Source: Pseudomonadota bacterium
GTDB lineage: Bacteria > Pseudomonadota > Gammaproteobacteria > UBA9214
DNA length: 32,559 nucleotides
NCBI GenBank assembly: GCA_029287615.1
Contig: JARFQV010000309.1
Location: 1 to 32,559, forward strand
Reading direction: 5' to 3'
Shown here: positions 1 to 8,204 of the stretch, piece by piece
Numbering within the stretch: position 1 is the stretch's first letter
Layout: the number at the start of each line of letters is the position of its first letter
The notes under the pieces: model-generated
Told to the model about the DNA's origin: nothing
Databases searched by the model: none
What the model saw: the letters and a program-made list of their open reading frames with translations, nothing else
Translations under genes and position numbers: made by a program

Positions 1-2
1 CG

Positions 3-278
3 CTGCTTACCGTATGGATGTTTCTCGCCATCGTCATCGAGGTCTGGGTATGGGCCGTGCTGTACCTCTATAACCCGGAGATAACAAGTCTGCCGGACCT
101 GGAAACCGCGTTCTATTTTTCGATGGTGACCTTCACGACACTTGGATATGGCGACGTGGTGCTGACCGGGCATTGGCGTACCCTGGCGTCCATACAGGCC
201 GCTAACGGGGTAATCATTTTCGGCTGGACGACCGCCTTGATCTTTTCTTTTATCCAGCAGATCTACGCCAAAAAGTAG
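3..278 (+). CDS. Two-TM potassium channel, C-terminal part (5' end outside window)
   Basis: The frame is open to the left edge, so the start lies upstream of the window; the ATG at 18 is probably internal. What remains is the second half of an Ion_trans_2 (Pfam) type potassium channel: end of a first TM helix (residues about 1-22 from the ATG), a short extracellular turret, a pore helix, the potassium selectivity filter TTLGYGDV and a second TM helix rich in Ile/Phe/Trp, ending with a short basic tail. The TLGYGD signature is diagnostic for K+ selectivity. No RCK or cyclic-nucleotide domain follows; the protein stops about 20 residues after the last helix, so any regulatory domain would have to be N-terminal. 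It likely conducts K+ across the inner membrane. The next gene is convergent. Confidence 0.85.
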   Translation: MLTVWMFLAIVIEVWVWAVLYLYNPEITSLPDLETAFYFSMVTFTTLGYGDVVLTGHWRTLASIQAANGVIIFGWTTALIFSFIQQIYAKK

Positions 279-292
279 TCTCGGGCAGTAAA

Positions 293-1372
293 TCAGATCC
301 TCGTCTTCAAAAAGGCATACTCCGATACATCCGTCCAGCCAGCGATCCGGGTGCGGAATTTCTCGAAGGCTGCATAGACCTTTGCGCTGGACGCATCTTT
401 TCCGGCAATGTCTGCCAGCACCTCCCCGGAAAGGCCGCGCAGCGCCGCTATCACTGCGTCGGGAAGACGTCTTAGCCGCACCTGATGATCATTCACCAGG
501 GTCTGCAGGGCCATGTTGTTGCGGGCCGTATATTCGGCAAACATATCAAGATTCATGGCCTGGCAGGCAGTAGTGACGATGGACTGCAACTCGGCCGGCA
601 AACGCTCGAACGCCTTTCTATTGACTGTACACTCCGCTGTCGCTCCCGGTTCATGCCATCCCGGGTAGTAGTAGTATTTCGCCACCTTGTAGAAACCGAG
701 GGCAAGATCGTTATAGGGCCCCGTGAACTCGGCTGCATCAATCAGACCGGACTGCAGGGAGCTGAATATATCGCCAACCGGCATACTCACCGGTGTGGCA
801 CCGGCTCGTTGCAGTACATCTGCGGCAAGACCCTGAATCCGTATCTTCATACCCCTGAGGTCATCAGCGGAACCGATTTCCCTGCGGAACCATCCGGCCA
901 TCTGGATGCCGGCATTTCCGGCCACCATCGGTATCACGCCCATGGGAGCGTAGATCTCGCGCCACAATTCCAGACCGCCACCGTAATAGAGCCAGGCATT
1001 CATTTCATCCGTGGTCATCCCGAACGGAACTCCGCTGAAGAAACGGGCGGCCGGTGCCTTACCGACCCAATAGTGTGATGCAGCGTGGCCCATCTCGGCG
1101 GTACCCCGGGAGACCGCATCGAATACCTCGAAAGCAGGTACCAGTTCTCCGGCCGCATACACCTTGATGTGCAGGCGACCACCACTCATTTCACCGATCA
1201 TCCCGGCGAGACGTGCTGCGCTCGTGCCCGCACCGGGAAAGTTCTTCGGCCAGGCCGTCACCATTTTCCATCGGATCTGTTTTCCGGCAACCGCGGCCTT
1301 TGCCAGCGCAGGAGCGGGGGCGGCGGTCATTGCTGCCAGACCGGCCTTCTGGAGGAAATAACGACGTTTCAT
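293..1372 (-). CDS. TRAP-type periplasmic solute-binding protein (DctP/TakP-like), orphan
   Basis: A 359-residue substrate-binding protein of TRAP transporters. The N-terminus has a twin-arginine type signal (MKRRYFLQKAG, then an Ala-rich stretch ending near ALAKA), as is common for this family. The mature part carries family features: WKMVTAWPKNFPGAG at the start, DDLRGMKIRIQGLAADVL in the central region and IDAAEFTGPYNDLALGF with the conserved Glu, Pro-Tyr and Asp, followed by YYYPGWHEPG. These resemble the 2-oxoacid-binding TakP subgroup, so a small carboxylate ligand is likely, but the ligand cannot be fixed from sequence. The ATG at 1372 has a weak GGAAT ribosome site. No DctQ or DctM membrane subunit is in the window; instead it lies 63 bp downstream of a TauE/SafE permease on the same strand, probably cotranscribed. 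Confidence 0.9.
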   Translation of the reverse strand: MKRRYFLQKAGLAAMTAAPAPALAKAAVAGKQIRWKMVTAWPKNFPGAGTSAARLAGMIGEMSGGRLHIKVYAAGELVPAFEVFDAVSRGTAEMGHAASHYWVGKAPAARFFSGVPFGMTTDEMNAWLYYGGGLELWREIYAPMGVIPMVAGNAGIQMAGWFRREIGSADDLRGMKIRIQGLAADVLQRAGATPVSMPVGDIFSSLQSGLIDAAEFTGPYNDLALGFYKVAKYYYYPGWHEPGATAECTVNRKAFERLPAELQSIVTTACQAMNLDMFAEYTARNNMALQTLVNDHQVRLRRLPDAVIAALRGLSGEVLADIAGKDASSAKVYAAFEKFRTRIAGWTDVSEYAFLKTRI

Positions 1373-1435
1373 AAGAGATTCCGCATTACAATGTCCCTCT
1401 ATCGAGAAGAGGTGGCTGTAATTCCTGTACCCACA

Positions 1436-2350
1436 TTAAAAGACACCAGCATATCGCAGACCGATTATCACCAAAACCAGGCAAAGGAATGCACGCAGGC
1501 CATTTTCCGGTATGTACTTGCTCAGTATCGGACCAATGACCGAACCGGCCACAACACCGGTCATCAGGATACCCAAAAGCGGATAATCCAGAGAGATGCC
1601 GAGGCGCATGTAGTTGGCAATCGAGGTAATCGAGTGTATGGCAATCGCCAGGGCAGAGGTGCCGGCAATGATGTGCATTGGCAGGTGCATCACGATACTC
1701 ATGAACGGTACCAGCAGGAAACCGCCCCCTACCCCGAGGGCGGAAGACAGCACTGCGATACCCATTCCACTGAAAAACGGAAGCCAGGGACTGAAGGAAA
1801 AATCCTCATCCCCGAAGCGGAAATAAAAACGGCCCAGCGAGACTCGACGATACTTGACGCCCAGATCACAGGATACGCCACCGCTCTTCACATGCCGTTC
1901 GTAGGTCTCCGCAGCACTCATCGTCTTGGCAAGCAAGGCAGATTCGGCACTGGAGCGCAGCAATTGCCATGCGAGTTGTCCGGCAATGACGAATACCAGC
2001 ATGGCGAACACCGGCTTGAACACCTCCATATCGGACAGGAAACTGACTGACAGGGTACTGCCAAGGAGTGCGCCGAGGACTCCACCGGCGCCGAGTAAAA
2101 AGGCGAGGCTGTAAACCACGCGGCACTGCCGCATATACAACGGTACGGCAATCAGGGGGGTAACCAGGGTCAGGGCCTGCGCCATCGGCTTGACCAGATT
2201 CGGATTCTCGATACCGAAAACGGATATCATCCCGACCGAGGCCAGAATTCCGCCGGCGGCACCGACGGTCGAGAACACAAAACCCACCAGCCCGCCCCAG
2301 GCGAGCAGCAGCCAGATCGGGATAACGATATCGGCAACGCTAAAATACAT
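1436..2350 (-). CDS. TauE/SafE family sulfite/anion exporter permease
   Basis: About 304 residues with two homologous halves of hydrophobic helices, typical of TauE/SafE (Pfam family of sulfite, sulfoacetate and other organosulfonate permeases). Each half begins with a Gly-rich motif: GFVFSTVGAAGGILAS near the N-terminus and SSALGVGGGFLLVPFM in the second half. Between the halves is a hydrophilic cytoplasmic stretch of about 55 residues (from about LLRSSAESALL to FGDEDFSFSPW). The open frame could begin with TTG at 2362, but ATG at 2350 (MYFSVADIVIPIW) is the first conventional start; neither has a good ribosome site. The TRAP-type binding protein lies 63 bp downstream on the same strand, so the two may be an operon. 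The substrate is unknown; sulfite or a sulfonate is inferred from the family only. Confidence 0.88.
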   Translation of the reverse strand: MYFSVADIVIPIWLLLAWGGLVGFVFSTVGAAGGILASVGMISVFGIENPNLVKPMAQALTLVTPLIAVPLYMRQCRVVYSLAFLLGAGGVLGALLGSTLSVSFLSDMEVFKPVFAMLVFVIAGQLAWQLLRSSAESALLAKTMSAAETYERHVKSGGVSCDLGVKYRRVSLGRFYFRFGDEDFSFSPWLPFFSGMGIAVLSSALGVGGGFLLVPFMSIVMHLPMHIIAGTSALAIAIHSITSIANYMRLGISLDYPLLGILMTGVVAGSVIGPILSKYIPENGLRAFLCLVLVIIGLRYAGVF

Positions 2351-2463
2351 CAGGGAAAACAAAATACATTACGGAAAACAGCAGTGAGGGATGATACCTT
2401 TCCCCCCTTCTCCTGCGGAGAGAATCTTGAAATGACACTACGCTCTCCAGCGCGGAAGACCAA

Positions 2464-2475
2464 ACTTGCACAAGT
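2464..2475. promoter_or_regulatory. Inverted repeat ACTTG-CA-CAAGT, possible operator
   Basis: A perfect 5-bp inverted repeat with a 2-bp centre in the divergent spacer between the TauE/SafE permease (minus) and the DUF169 gene (plus). Position and symmetry suit a dimeric regulator, but no regulator gene is adjacent and a 12-bp palindrome can occur by chance. Confidence 0.25.
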
Positions 2476-2540
2476 ATTGTATGCATCATCGCATTTCTGA
2501 TTTGTGTAGGGTGTGTGGTCAGGATAGGATATCATTGAGT

Positions 2541-2546
2541 TATAAT
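2541..2546 (+). promoter_or_regulatory. Candidate -10 box (TATAAT) for the DUF169 gene
   Basis: A perfect sigma-70 -10 hexamer lies 57 bp before the DUF169 start. At 17-bp spacing the -35 position reads GTCAGG, a poor match, so the promoter may be weak or activator-dependent. The predicted transcript would begin near 2553. Confidence 0.4.
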
Positions 2547-2603
2547 CGCGTCTGTAACAGCGGCCAATGCCACCACTTCAACTACCGCAAGGAGACAAAG
2601 CCA

Positions 2604-3332
2604 ATGCCGGACCAGGATAACATCAGACTGGCCACTGACCTCGTCAAGTCACTGGGACTGCAGCATCCTCCGCTCGCCATCCGCTTCAGCCAGGAGCCAG
2701 ATCCCGGTACCCGGCCATTCACCGATGACATGCCGGCACCGACTGAAGATGGCCGCACCGGTCGCGTACCCGCCGGTTGCGTCTTCTGGATGAAGTCGGA
2801 GGGTCGCACCTTCAGTACGGTGGCGGAAGATCACGCCAATTGCAGCGTAGGCAGTGTTACCCATGGATTCAAATCACTGGAAGAGGTCGGCAACAATTCG
2901 GACGTCGGTGCGCTGGTTGGCGCTGGATGGGTGGCGCCGGAAATGTTCCCGGCCATTCCCGTGGTGAAGGAACGCTACCGCTATGTTACCTACGGTCCGC
3001 TGCAGGAATCCGAGGGTACACCTGATGTGGTATTCCTCCGCGTGAATGCCAAACAGGCGATGAACATCTCCGACGCATTTCCCGACCTGCGGTTCGAGGG
3101 TAAACCGCAGTGCCATATAATCGCCATCGCGAAAGAGCAGCAGGAGGTAGCGATCAGTGTTGGCTGTATGTTGAGCCGGGTGCGCACCGGTATGCCCAAC
3201 ACCGAAATGACATGCGCCATACCCGGAGCACGTCTGGCAGAAGTGATCCAGCAGATCAAGACAACCACGGTCATTGACGACACCGTTGCCAATTACGCCA
3301 GCGAGGATTCCCGTCGCTTCGAGACGCACTGA
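2604..3332 (+). CDS. DUF169 family protein
   Basis: A 242-residue soluble protein of the DUF169 family, whose biochemical role is not established. The frame is open from 2466 with a TTG, but the ATG at 2604 sits behind an AAGGAGA ribosome site and matches the family N-terminus (early LGL..PPLAIRF). Family features: AGCVFWMKSEGRTFST (Cys59), DHANCSVGSVTHGF (Asp76, His77, Cys80, His87) and later Cys170, Cys188 and Cys204. The conserved Cys/His set suggests a metal or redox role (inference). No signal peptide or TM segment, so it is cytoplasmic. It is divergent from the TauE/SafE permease with a 253-bp spacer holding a TATAAT box and a small palindrome. Confidence 0.88.
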   Translation: MPDQDNIRLATDLVKSLGLQHPPLAIRFSQEPDPGTRPFTDDMPAPTEDGRTGRVPAGCVFWMKSEGRTFSTVAEDHANCSVGSVTHGFKSLEEVGNNSDVGALVGAGWVAPEMFPAIPVVKERYRYVTYGPLQESEGTPDVVFLRVNAKQAMNISDAFPDLRFEGKPQCHIIAIAKEQQEVAISVGCMLSRVRTGMPNTEMTCAIPGARLAEVIQQIKTTTVIDDTVANYASEDSRRFETH

Positions 3333-3384
3333 ATCCGGCATCCCTGCAAACACGTCCCATCGTTGGTTCAAGACTCCGGTAGCC

Positions 3385-3410
3385 CCCGTGCCGTTTATGC
3401 CTGGCACGGG
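3385..3410. terminator. Hairpin between convergent genes, possible terminator
   Basis: CCCGTGCC, a 10-nt loop and GGCACGGG form a perfect GC-rich 8-bp stem, 53 bp after the DUF169 stop and 138 bp from the stop of the convergent pirin-like gene. No T-run follows on either strand, so intrinsic termination is uncertain. Confidence 0.35.
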
Positions 3411-3547
3411 TACGCCGGAACAGGATTTCCGGTAACCGATCCGCTATTCAAAGAAGCGGTTTCCAGACCGTCTGTTCCCTTCCTGATCGTGCTGAAAAGA
3501 TGGGCAGGTACGATATGGCTCCCTGCCCTGCGCGTCTTTCCGGGGAC

Positions 3548-4225
3548 TTACCCGGTATGTACCACGATCAGTTGTACTTCTGCACCGGCTTTGAATTTCA
3601 ATGATTCAGCCCGAATCAGATCGCCATCCCGAATGGTTTCACCATTGGCTATACCCCGACCGCGGGTGATATAAGCCAGAATGGTTTTATGGATTACCAA
3701 CCGCTGCCCGGCATCCAGCAGCGCCACCTCAACCCTGGTCTTTGCCGGGAAATCGGCTTCCCGATCCGGTTCGCCGCCATAAATCCGGGTCAATCCGCCT
3801 TTTACCGGCTGGTAAACCCGGTAGTCAGACGGCAGGCCGGTCTGTTCAGGAAGCACCCAAAGCTGAATCATGCGATTCCAGTCATCATCGGGATTGATTT
3901 CATTATGGGAAAAGCCCTCACCACCGGCTCGCTGAACCTGCACATCATTGGTCGACAAGTCCTGTCCATGCCCGAGGGATCCCTCATGTGCGATCCGTCC
4001 ATTGACCAGGACGGAGATCACATCCACCTCATGGTGGTCATGCATCTGCGTTTCACCGTGTGGCATAAAACGGGCATCCGCCAGGTAGACCAGTTGACCG
4101 ATACCAGGCCAACTCCCATCCTCATTTGACGCAGGCCCGAATGATCGCGGGTCTTTTACCAGTCGGTGTTCTGTCAGACCGGCAAAACCACCCTTGGGCA
4201 AGGTATCTCGCTGCAACCTGTTCAT
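3548..4225 (-). CDS. Pirin-like bicupin protein (YhhW-type)
   Basis: A 225-residue protein of the pirin family (cupin fold), some bacterial members of which are quercetinases while others have regulatory or unknown roles. The frame extends to 4327, but ATG at 4225 is preceded by a GGAAGGGGG ribosome site and gives the normal family length. The N-terminal cupin keeps the metal-binding pattern: HDHH at residues 62-65, and GFSHNE with His107 and Glu109, corresponding to the His-x-His...His-x-Glu site of pirins. The usual sequence between them (SVLVNGRIAHEGSLG, then DVQVQRAGGEG) is also present. The C-terminal half is a second, diverged cupin barrel. No signal peptide. It is convergent with the DUF169 gene and divergent from the SLC13 permease; no functional partner is evident. 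Confidence 0.9.
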   Translation of the reverse strand: MNRLQRDTLPKGGFAGLTEHRLVKDPRSFGPASNEDGSWPGIGQLVYLADARFMPHGETQMHDHHEVDVISVLVNGRIAHEGSLGHGQDLSTNDVQVQRAGGEGFSHNEINPDDDWNRMIQLWVLPEQTGLPSDYRVYQPVKGGLTRIYGGEPDREADFPAKTRVEVALLDAGQRLVIHKTILAYITRGRGIANGETIRDGDLIRAESLKFKAGAEVQLIVVHTG

Positions 4226-4750
4226 GGTTCCCCCTTCCTTTCCTGTTGATCGGTCAGTAGCATTATTCACAGGGCATGATGATCTTTCCATCCTGTTGCG
4301 GGGACGCTGATGAGATCCACGCCACAACTACGCAAGCCCCCGCATCCCGAATCAGGATTTCATGCAATGATCAGTGATCCGGTCTGTATGGATTCAATCG
4401 GGTAGAGATCGTTTCATTGGTCCGGTCAATCGTGATTCACCTGTATCATTGGACAGACTTCCCCGGGCATCCGTTCCATTGCAGACGGGATTGGCCAGCC
4501 ATGCCATAACTACTCACAATGCAGATTCTTGGTCACGAACACATCATTGCGTAAAATGCACCCACACCGCGCCAATCCGGAATGTTCAGGAGGGCGACGA
4601 GCGAATGCAGGGATGTGGATAAAGCCTCCTGCCTTCTTTGCCGATTGAGACAATGCCCCACTACGTGTATGACAGGCCGGATGTGGATCCGGACCACTCT
4701 CCGGAAACGCACACGGACCGACGGGTACTACACCATCAGGATTCAGACAT
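4226..4750. other. Divergent intergenic region, no gene recognised
   Basis: About 525 bp between the pirin-like gene (minus) and the SLC13 permease (plus). The short open frames here lack ribosome sites and resemble nothing known. It contains a good candidate promoter at 4529-4557, listed separately, and a GC-rich stretch around 4679-4705 with the near-symmetric string CCGGATGTGGATCCGG. Confidence 0.4.
4529..4557 (+). promoter_or_regulatory. Candidate sigma-70 promoter for the SLC13 permease
   Basis: TTGGTC at 4529-4534, a 17-bp spacer and TAAAAT at 4552-4557. If used, the transcript would carry a leader of roughly 185 nt before the permease start. No known riboswitch was recognised in the leader. 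Confidence 0.35.
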
Positions 4751-6520
4751 ATGGGTTGGGAAGCATGGTTGACATTGGCAGTCGTGGCAGGTTGTTTCGC
4801 CATGATGGCATTCACCTGGGTCTCGCCCGATATTATCATGTCGGCCGGACTAACCCTGTTGCTGGTGACCGGCGTGCTGTTACCCGGGGAGGCGCTGGCC
4901 GGATTCTCCAATCAGGGGATGTTGACCGTCGCCGTGCTGTATGTGGTGGTCAGCGGCCTGACCGAAACCGGGGCCGTGGGCTGGATCGTACAGCATATCC
5001 TGGGGCGGCCTCGCAACGTACGACATGCGCAGGCCCGGTTGATGACACCAGCCGCTATCCTCAGCGCTTTTCTCAATAATACCCCGGTGGTGGCCGTTTT
5101 CGTACCTGCGGTAAAGATATGGGCCCGGCGAAACAGCCTGAATCTGTCAAAGTTACTGATTCCACTGAGTTATGCAAGCATAGTGGGGGGGACCTGCACC
5201 CTGATTGGCACCAGCACCAATCTGGTGGTGAATGGCCTGCTGGTGGAGCAGGTCGGTTTACCCGGCCTGAGTATGTTCAACCTGGCCTGGATCGGCCTGC
5301 CCATTACCGCGAGTGTGTTCCTGTTCGTGCTCGTATTCAGCGGGCGACTGTTGCCTGAGCGCAAGGAACCGCTGGTACACGGTGATGGTATGCGCGAATA
5401 CGCGACGGAAATGATGGTCGAGAAGGGCAGCCCGCTGGATGGCTGCAGCATTGAGGAAGCCGGGCTGCGTTGTCTACCGGGCCTGTATCTGGCCGAGATT
5501 GAACGCAATGGCGTCATCCTGCCGGCCGTGGAACCACGTGAACGACTGGAAGCCAATGACCGGCTCATTTTCGTGGGCGCGATCGAATCGGTGGTTGATC
5601 TGCATCGCATTCACGGCCTGGTACCGGCTACAGACCAGGTATTCAAACTGGAAGGAGATCGCAAGGACCGGAGTTTTTTCGAGGCTGTGGTATCGGATAC
5701 CTGCCCGCTGATCGGCAAGAGTGTGCGTGCGGGCCGTTTCCGCAGCCGCTACCATGCCGTCATTATTGCCCTGGCCCGCAACGGCGAACGCCTGCACGGC
5801 AAGATCGGCGACATGGTGCTCCGTGCAGGCGACACCCTCCTGCTAGAGGCACGGCCCGATTTCATCGATCAGCATGGCAGATCGAGGGACTTTTTACTGG
5901 TAAGCGAGGTCGGGGGATTCCATCCGCCCAATCACAAGGGTGCTCCGGTGGCGCTGGTCATTACCATCGGCATGGTGGCACTGGCGGCGAGTGGATTGTT
6001 GAGTATCCTGGAAGCGGCCCTGGTGGCCGCTGGTCTGATGATCCTGACCGGCTGTACCAGTGGGCAGGTAGCACGACAGGCGCCGGACTGGCAGGTGCTT
6101 GTCGTTATCGCCACCTCCTTCGGCATCGGTGCGGCTCTGCAAAAGAGTGGCGCCGCAGGGGTACTGGCGAACGGTATAATCGATCTGGCAGGTGGCAATC
6201 CCTGGGGCACATTGGTGCTGGTATTTACCGCCACCGCCCTGCTGACCGCGATCGCCACCAACAATGTTGCGGCAGTGCTGGCCTTCCCTATCGCGCTGTC
6301 GGCGGCCAGTAACATGAATGTGGATATCATGCCTTTTGCGATCACGATCATGGTGGCGGCGTCCGCCAGTTTCGCTACCCCTATCGGCTACCAGACCAAC
6401 CTGATGGTGTACAACGCGGGTGGTTACCGGTTTATGGACTTCGTACGTATCGGCCTGCCCCTTACCGTGCTGGTAGGCCTGGTGACGGTTGGGCTGGTGC
6501 CATTGATCTGGGGATTCTGA
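4751..6520 (+). CDS. SLC13/DASS-type permease with two RCK_C domains
   Basis: A 589-residue inner-membrane permease of the SLC13 (divalent anion:Na+ symporter) type. The first membrane half (about 1-200) has the family signatures FLNNTPVVAVFVPAV and TLIGTSTNLVVNGLLV. Two soluble TrkA-C/RCK_C domains follow, one about 205-290 (VEKGSPLDGCSIEEAG to RLIFVGAIESV) and one about 300-375 (EAVVSDTCPLIGKSVRAG to DTLLLEARPDF). The second membrane half (about 390-589) repeats the signatures: ATNNVAAVLAFPIALS and ATPIGYQTNLMVYNAGGY. Candidate substrates in the family are sulfate, dicarboxylates or other anions; sequence alone does not decide. RCK_C domains usually bind small regulatory ligands. An AGGA sits 10 nt before the ATG. 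It is a single-gene unit; the next gene is convergent. Confidence 0.9.
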   Translation: MGWEAWLTLAVVAGCFAMMAFTWVSPDIIMSAGLTLLLVTGVLLPGEALAGFSNQGMLTVAVLYVVVSGLTETGAVGWIVQHILGRPRNVRHAQARLMTPAAILSAFLNNTPVVAVFVPAVKIWARRNSLNLSKLLIPLSYASIVGGTCTLIGTSTNLVVNGLLVEQVGLPGLSMFNLAWIGLPITASVFLFVLVFSGRLLPERKEPLVHGDGMREYATEMMVEKGSPLDGCSIEEAGLRCLPGLYLAEIERNGVILPAVEPRERLEANDRLIFVGAIESVVDLHRIHGLVPATDQVFKLEGDRKDRSFFEAVVSDTCPLIGKSVRAGRFRSRYHAVIIALARNGERLHGKIGDMVLRAGDTLLLEARPDFIDQHGRSRDFLLVSEVGGFHPPNHKGAPVALVITIGMVALAASGLLSILEAALVAAGLMILTGCTSGQVARQAPDWQVLVVIATSFGIGAALQKSGAAGVLANGIIDLAGGNPWGTLVLVFTATALLTAIATNNVAAVLAFPIALSAASNMNVDIMPFAITIMVAASASFATPIGYQTNLMVYNAGGYRFMDFVRIGLPLTVLVGLVTVGLVPLIWGF

Positions 6521-6666
6521 CTGCCCGCCCGGGTGGGACAGGAATTTCAGCCTGGCGATCACGGGATCGTAATCCGAGTGTACCGCTGTCGTGGGACATC
6601 GCTTGCATGTACTGTATGGAGCAGATGGGCGCTGCCCCGAAGTGTTCGTTGATTCTGCCAGATTGC

Positions 6667-7224
6667 TCATCTGCCATGCCATCTTTTGCGAAATCGACCA
6701 ACACCAACCAAACTGATCAAACCCGTTCCCATCAACCAGACAGCGGCGGGAATCGGTACCGATGCGTTGGATACGATTCCGTCGAAGGACGGTGCCTGAC
6801 CCTGGAACGGCGGGGTCTGCATGGGGGTGCCGGTGCCAGTACAGGAACCACCGGGGGCGAAGCTGGTGCAGGTCATAATGTTCAGCACAGGAATCGTCGA
6901 ACTCATGTTCCAGTCGAACTGTGTACCCCAGGCCACCTGGCTGGATGTCAGGCTGAAGTTATAGCGGTAGAAACCAGTCGGTGCAGTGCCTGCCCAGGTG
7001 TTCGAACCGGTAGTGCTGAAGAACGTAGTAGCGGTGGCCGTCCAGTGCTGACCGAAGAAGGCGGTCAGGCTGGTGAAGCTACCGGTACCCGCGCTACTCA
7101 CCTGGCCAGATACCCCGTACAGGCCATTGAAGTTCATCCGGGTGATGCTGACAGTCAGGGCGCTGGCACTACCGGCTGTACCCAGACTCAGTGCGATCGC
7201 GCTTGCCAACGAAGTTCTTTTCAT
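6667..7224 (-). CDS. Exported protein with VPLPA/PEP-CTERM sorting signal
   Basis: A 185-residue secreted protein. Residues 1-22 are a signal peptide (MKRTSLASAIALSLG... ASA). The mature part is rich in Thr, Ser, Gly and aromatic residues, has two Cys (119 and 128) and no recognised catalytic domain. The C-terminus has the tripartite PEP-CTERM/VPLPA-CTERM signal: VPIPAAVWLMGTGL at 156-169, a short TM helix, and a basic end (GRFRKRWHGR). Such proteins are processed by an exosortase and usually go to the cell surface or an exopolysaccharide matrix; the sorting enzyme is not in this window. The ATG has a strong GGAGGA ribosome site. A small hairpin (TCTTGT, 6-nt loop, ACAAGA) lies at 7243-7260 just upstream. 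Confidence 0.85.
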   Translation of the reverse strand: MKRTSLASAIALSLGTAGSASALTVSITRMNFNGLYGVSGQVSSAGTGSFTSLTAFFGQHWTATATTFFSTTGSNTWAGTAPTGFYRYNFSLTSSQVAWGTQFDWNMSSTIPVLNIMTCTSFAPGGSCTGTGTPMQTPPFQGQAPSFDGIVSNASVPIPAAVWLMGTGLISLVGVGRFRKRWHGR

Positions 7225-7541
7225 GACACATCCTCCATATCTTCTTGTTTTTTGACAAGATTACTGATTTTGCTTCTTGCCGGTACTGTATAACTATAGG
7301 CAACTATTCAGGTCTGATGCAATGAGGAAACGACCACAAATCAGTCGTTCCGCGGCTCTCTATCTACACCCGCCTGGCAGCATGCCCGGTTGTTCAGGCA
7401 TGGCAATCTGCACACTCACTTACGGCAAGTTACCGGTATCTGGGCCGGTTACCACTTGTGGTCATACGGGAAATACACTGGATCCGCTAGACAGTGGTGA
7501 AATTCATTTCCTGGACACATGGTTGACACATGATGTCCCGT
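7225..7541. other. Intergenic region upstream of the VPLPA-CTERM gene
   Basis: About 317 bp with no credible gene. It holds a 6-bp inverted repeat at 7243-7260 next to the ribosome site of the VPLPA-CTERM gene. I looked for a sigma-54 element of the kind known upstream of some PEP-CTERM genes and found no convincing match. Confidence 0.35.
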
Positions 7542-8204
7542 TCAGCCGAGTAGATCGTGCTTGTAGTCGATCCGATACAACACAACGAGGAGAAACAAGG
7601 TTCCAGCAAGCAACCACTCGGGGCCAATCAGCCACATCGCGAAAGGTATAACCAGATAGCTGGCGCGCATTCCGAGCGTGTATTGTAGAGCGCCGCGATT
7701 CACGACGGCTCCAACTTTCTGAACCTGTGTTTCGTTCTCCGGCGAGACAGGAATATTCAGGATGAAGGCTGCATGATTGTAGTAGCGAATAGCCAGTGTG
7801 TAACAAAAGAACGCCATCAGGAATATACAGATCAGTAATATAATTTTGAAGAGAACCAGCTCCGGGTGGTGTGATCCCAAACGGGTCAGGGCATGCGAGA
7901 AATTCTGTACGCTTTCAGAAGTCAGCGCATAACTCATCAAACCCAGGGCCACTAAGATGGCTGTCGAGGCAAGAAACGAAGATGCCATGGTCAGGTTTCG
8001 CAGTGTTTGCACTGCCAGGATGTCGCGGTTGTTCTTCATGATATTACGCGCCCACTCCATACGCGCCTGGTTGTTGATGCCGATGGACGTTTTCAATGGA
8101 TTCTTTTTAACTCTTGACACCAGTGCCGCATGGTAGCCGATCAACAGGACATACGCTAAAACCACGAGTGCGACTTCCATCCAGGTGATATCACTTAACA
8201 TCAT
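7542..8204 (-). CDS. DUF599 family membrane protein
   Basis: A 220-residue integral membrane protein of the DUF599 family, function unknown. It has four predicted TM segments: about 8-28, 76-98, 118-145 and 185-212. Family features include a TM1 region ending in YHAALVSRVKKNP, a cytoplasmic stretch ARMEWARNIMKNNRDILAVQTLRN and the C-terminal SYLVIPFAMWLIGPEWLL. The start ATGATG at 8204 follows a GGAGAG ribosome site at good spacing. It is a single-gene unit on the minus strand, 317 bp from the start of the VPLPA-CTERM gene, so cotranscription is doubtful. Confidence 0.85.
   Translation of the reverse strand: MMLSDITWMEVALVVLAYVLLIGYHAALVSRVKKNPLKTSIGINNQARMEWARNIMKNNRDILAVQTLRNLTMASSFLASTAILVALGLMSYALTSESVQNFSHALTRLGSHHPELVLFKIILLICIFLMAFFCYTLAIRYYNHAAFILNIPVSPENETQVQKVGAVVNRGALQYTLGMRASYLVIPFAMWLIGPEWLLAGTLFLLVVLYRIDYKHDLLG

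Noticed and set aside
1085-2050. A 321-codon plus-strand frame opposite the TRAP binding protein and TauE permease
   Set aside because: It runs across two real minus-strand genes, has the composition of an antisense shadow and has no ribosome site.
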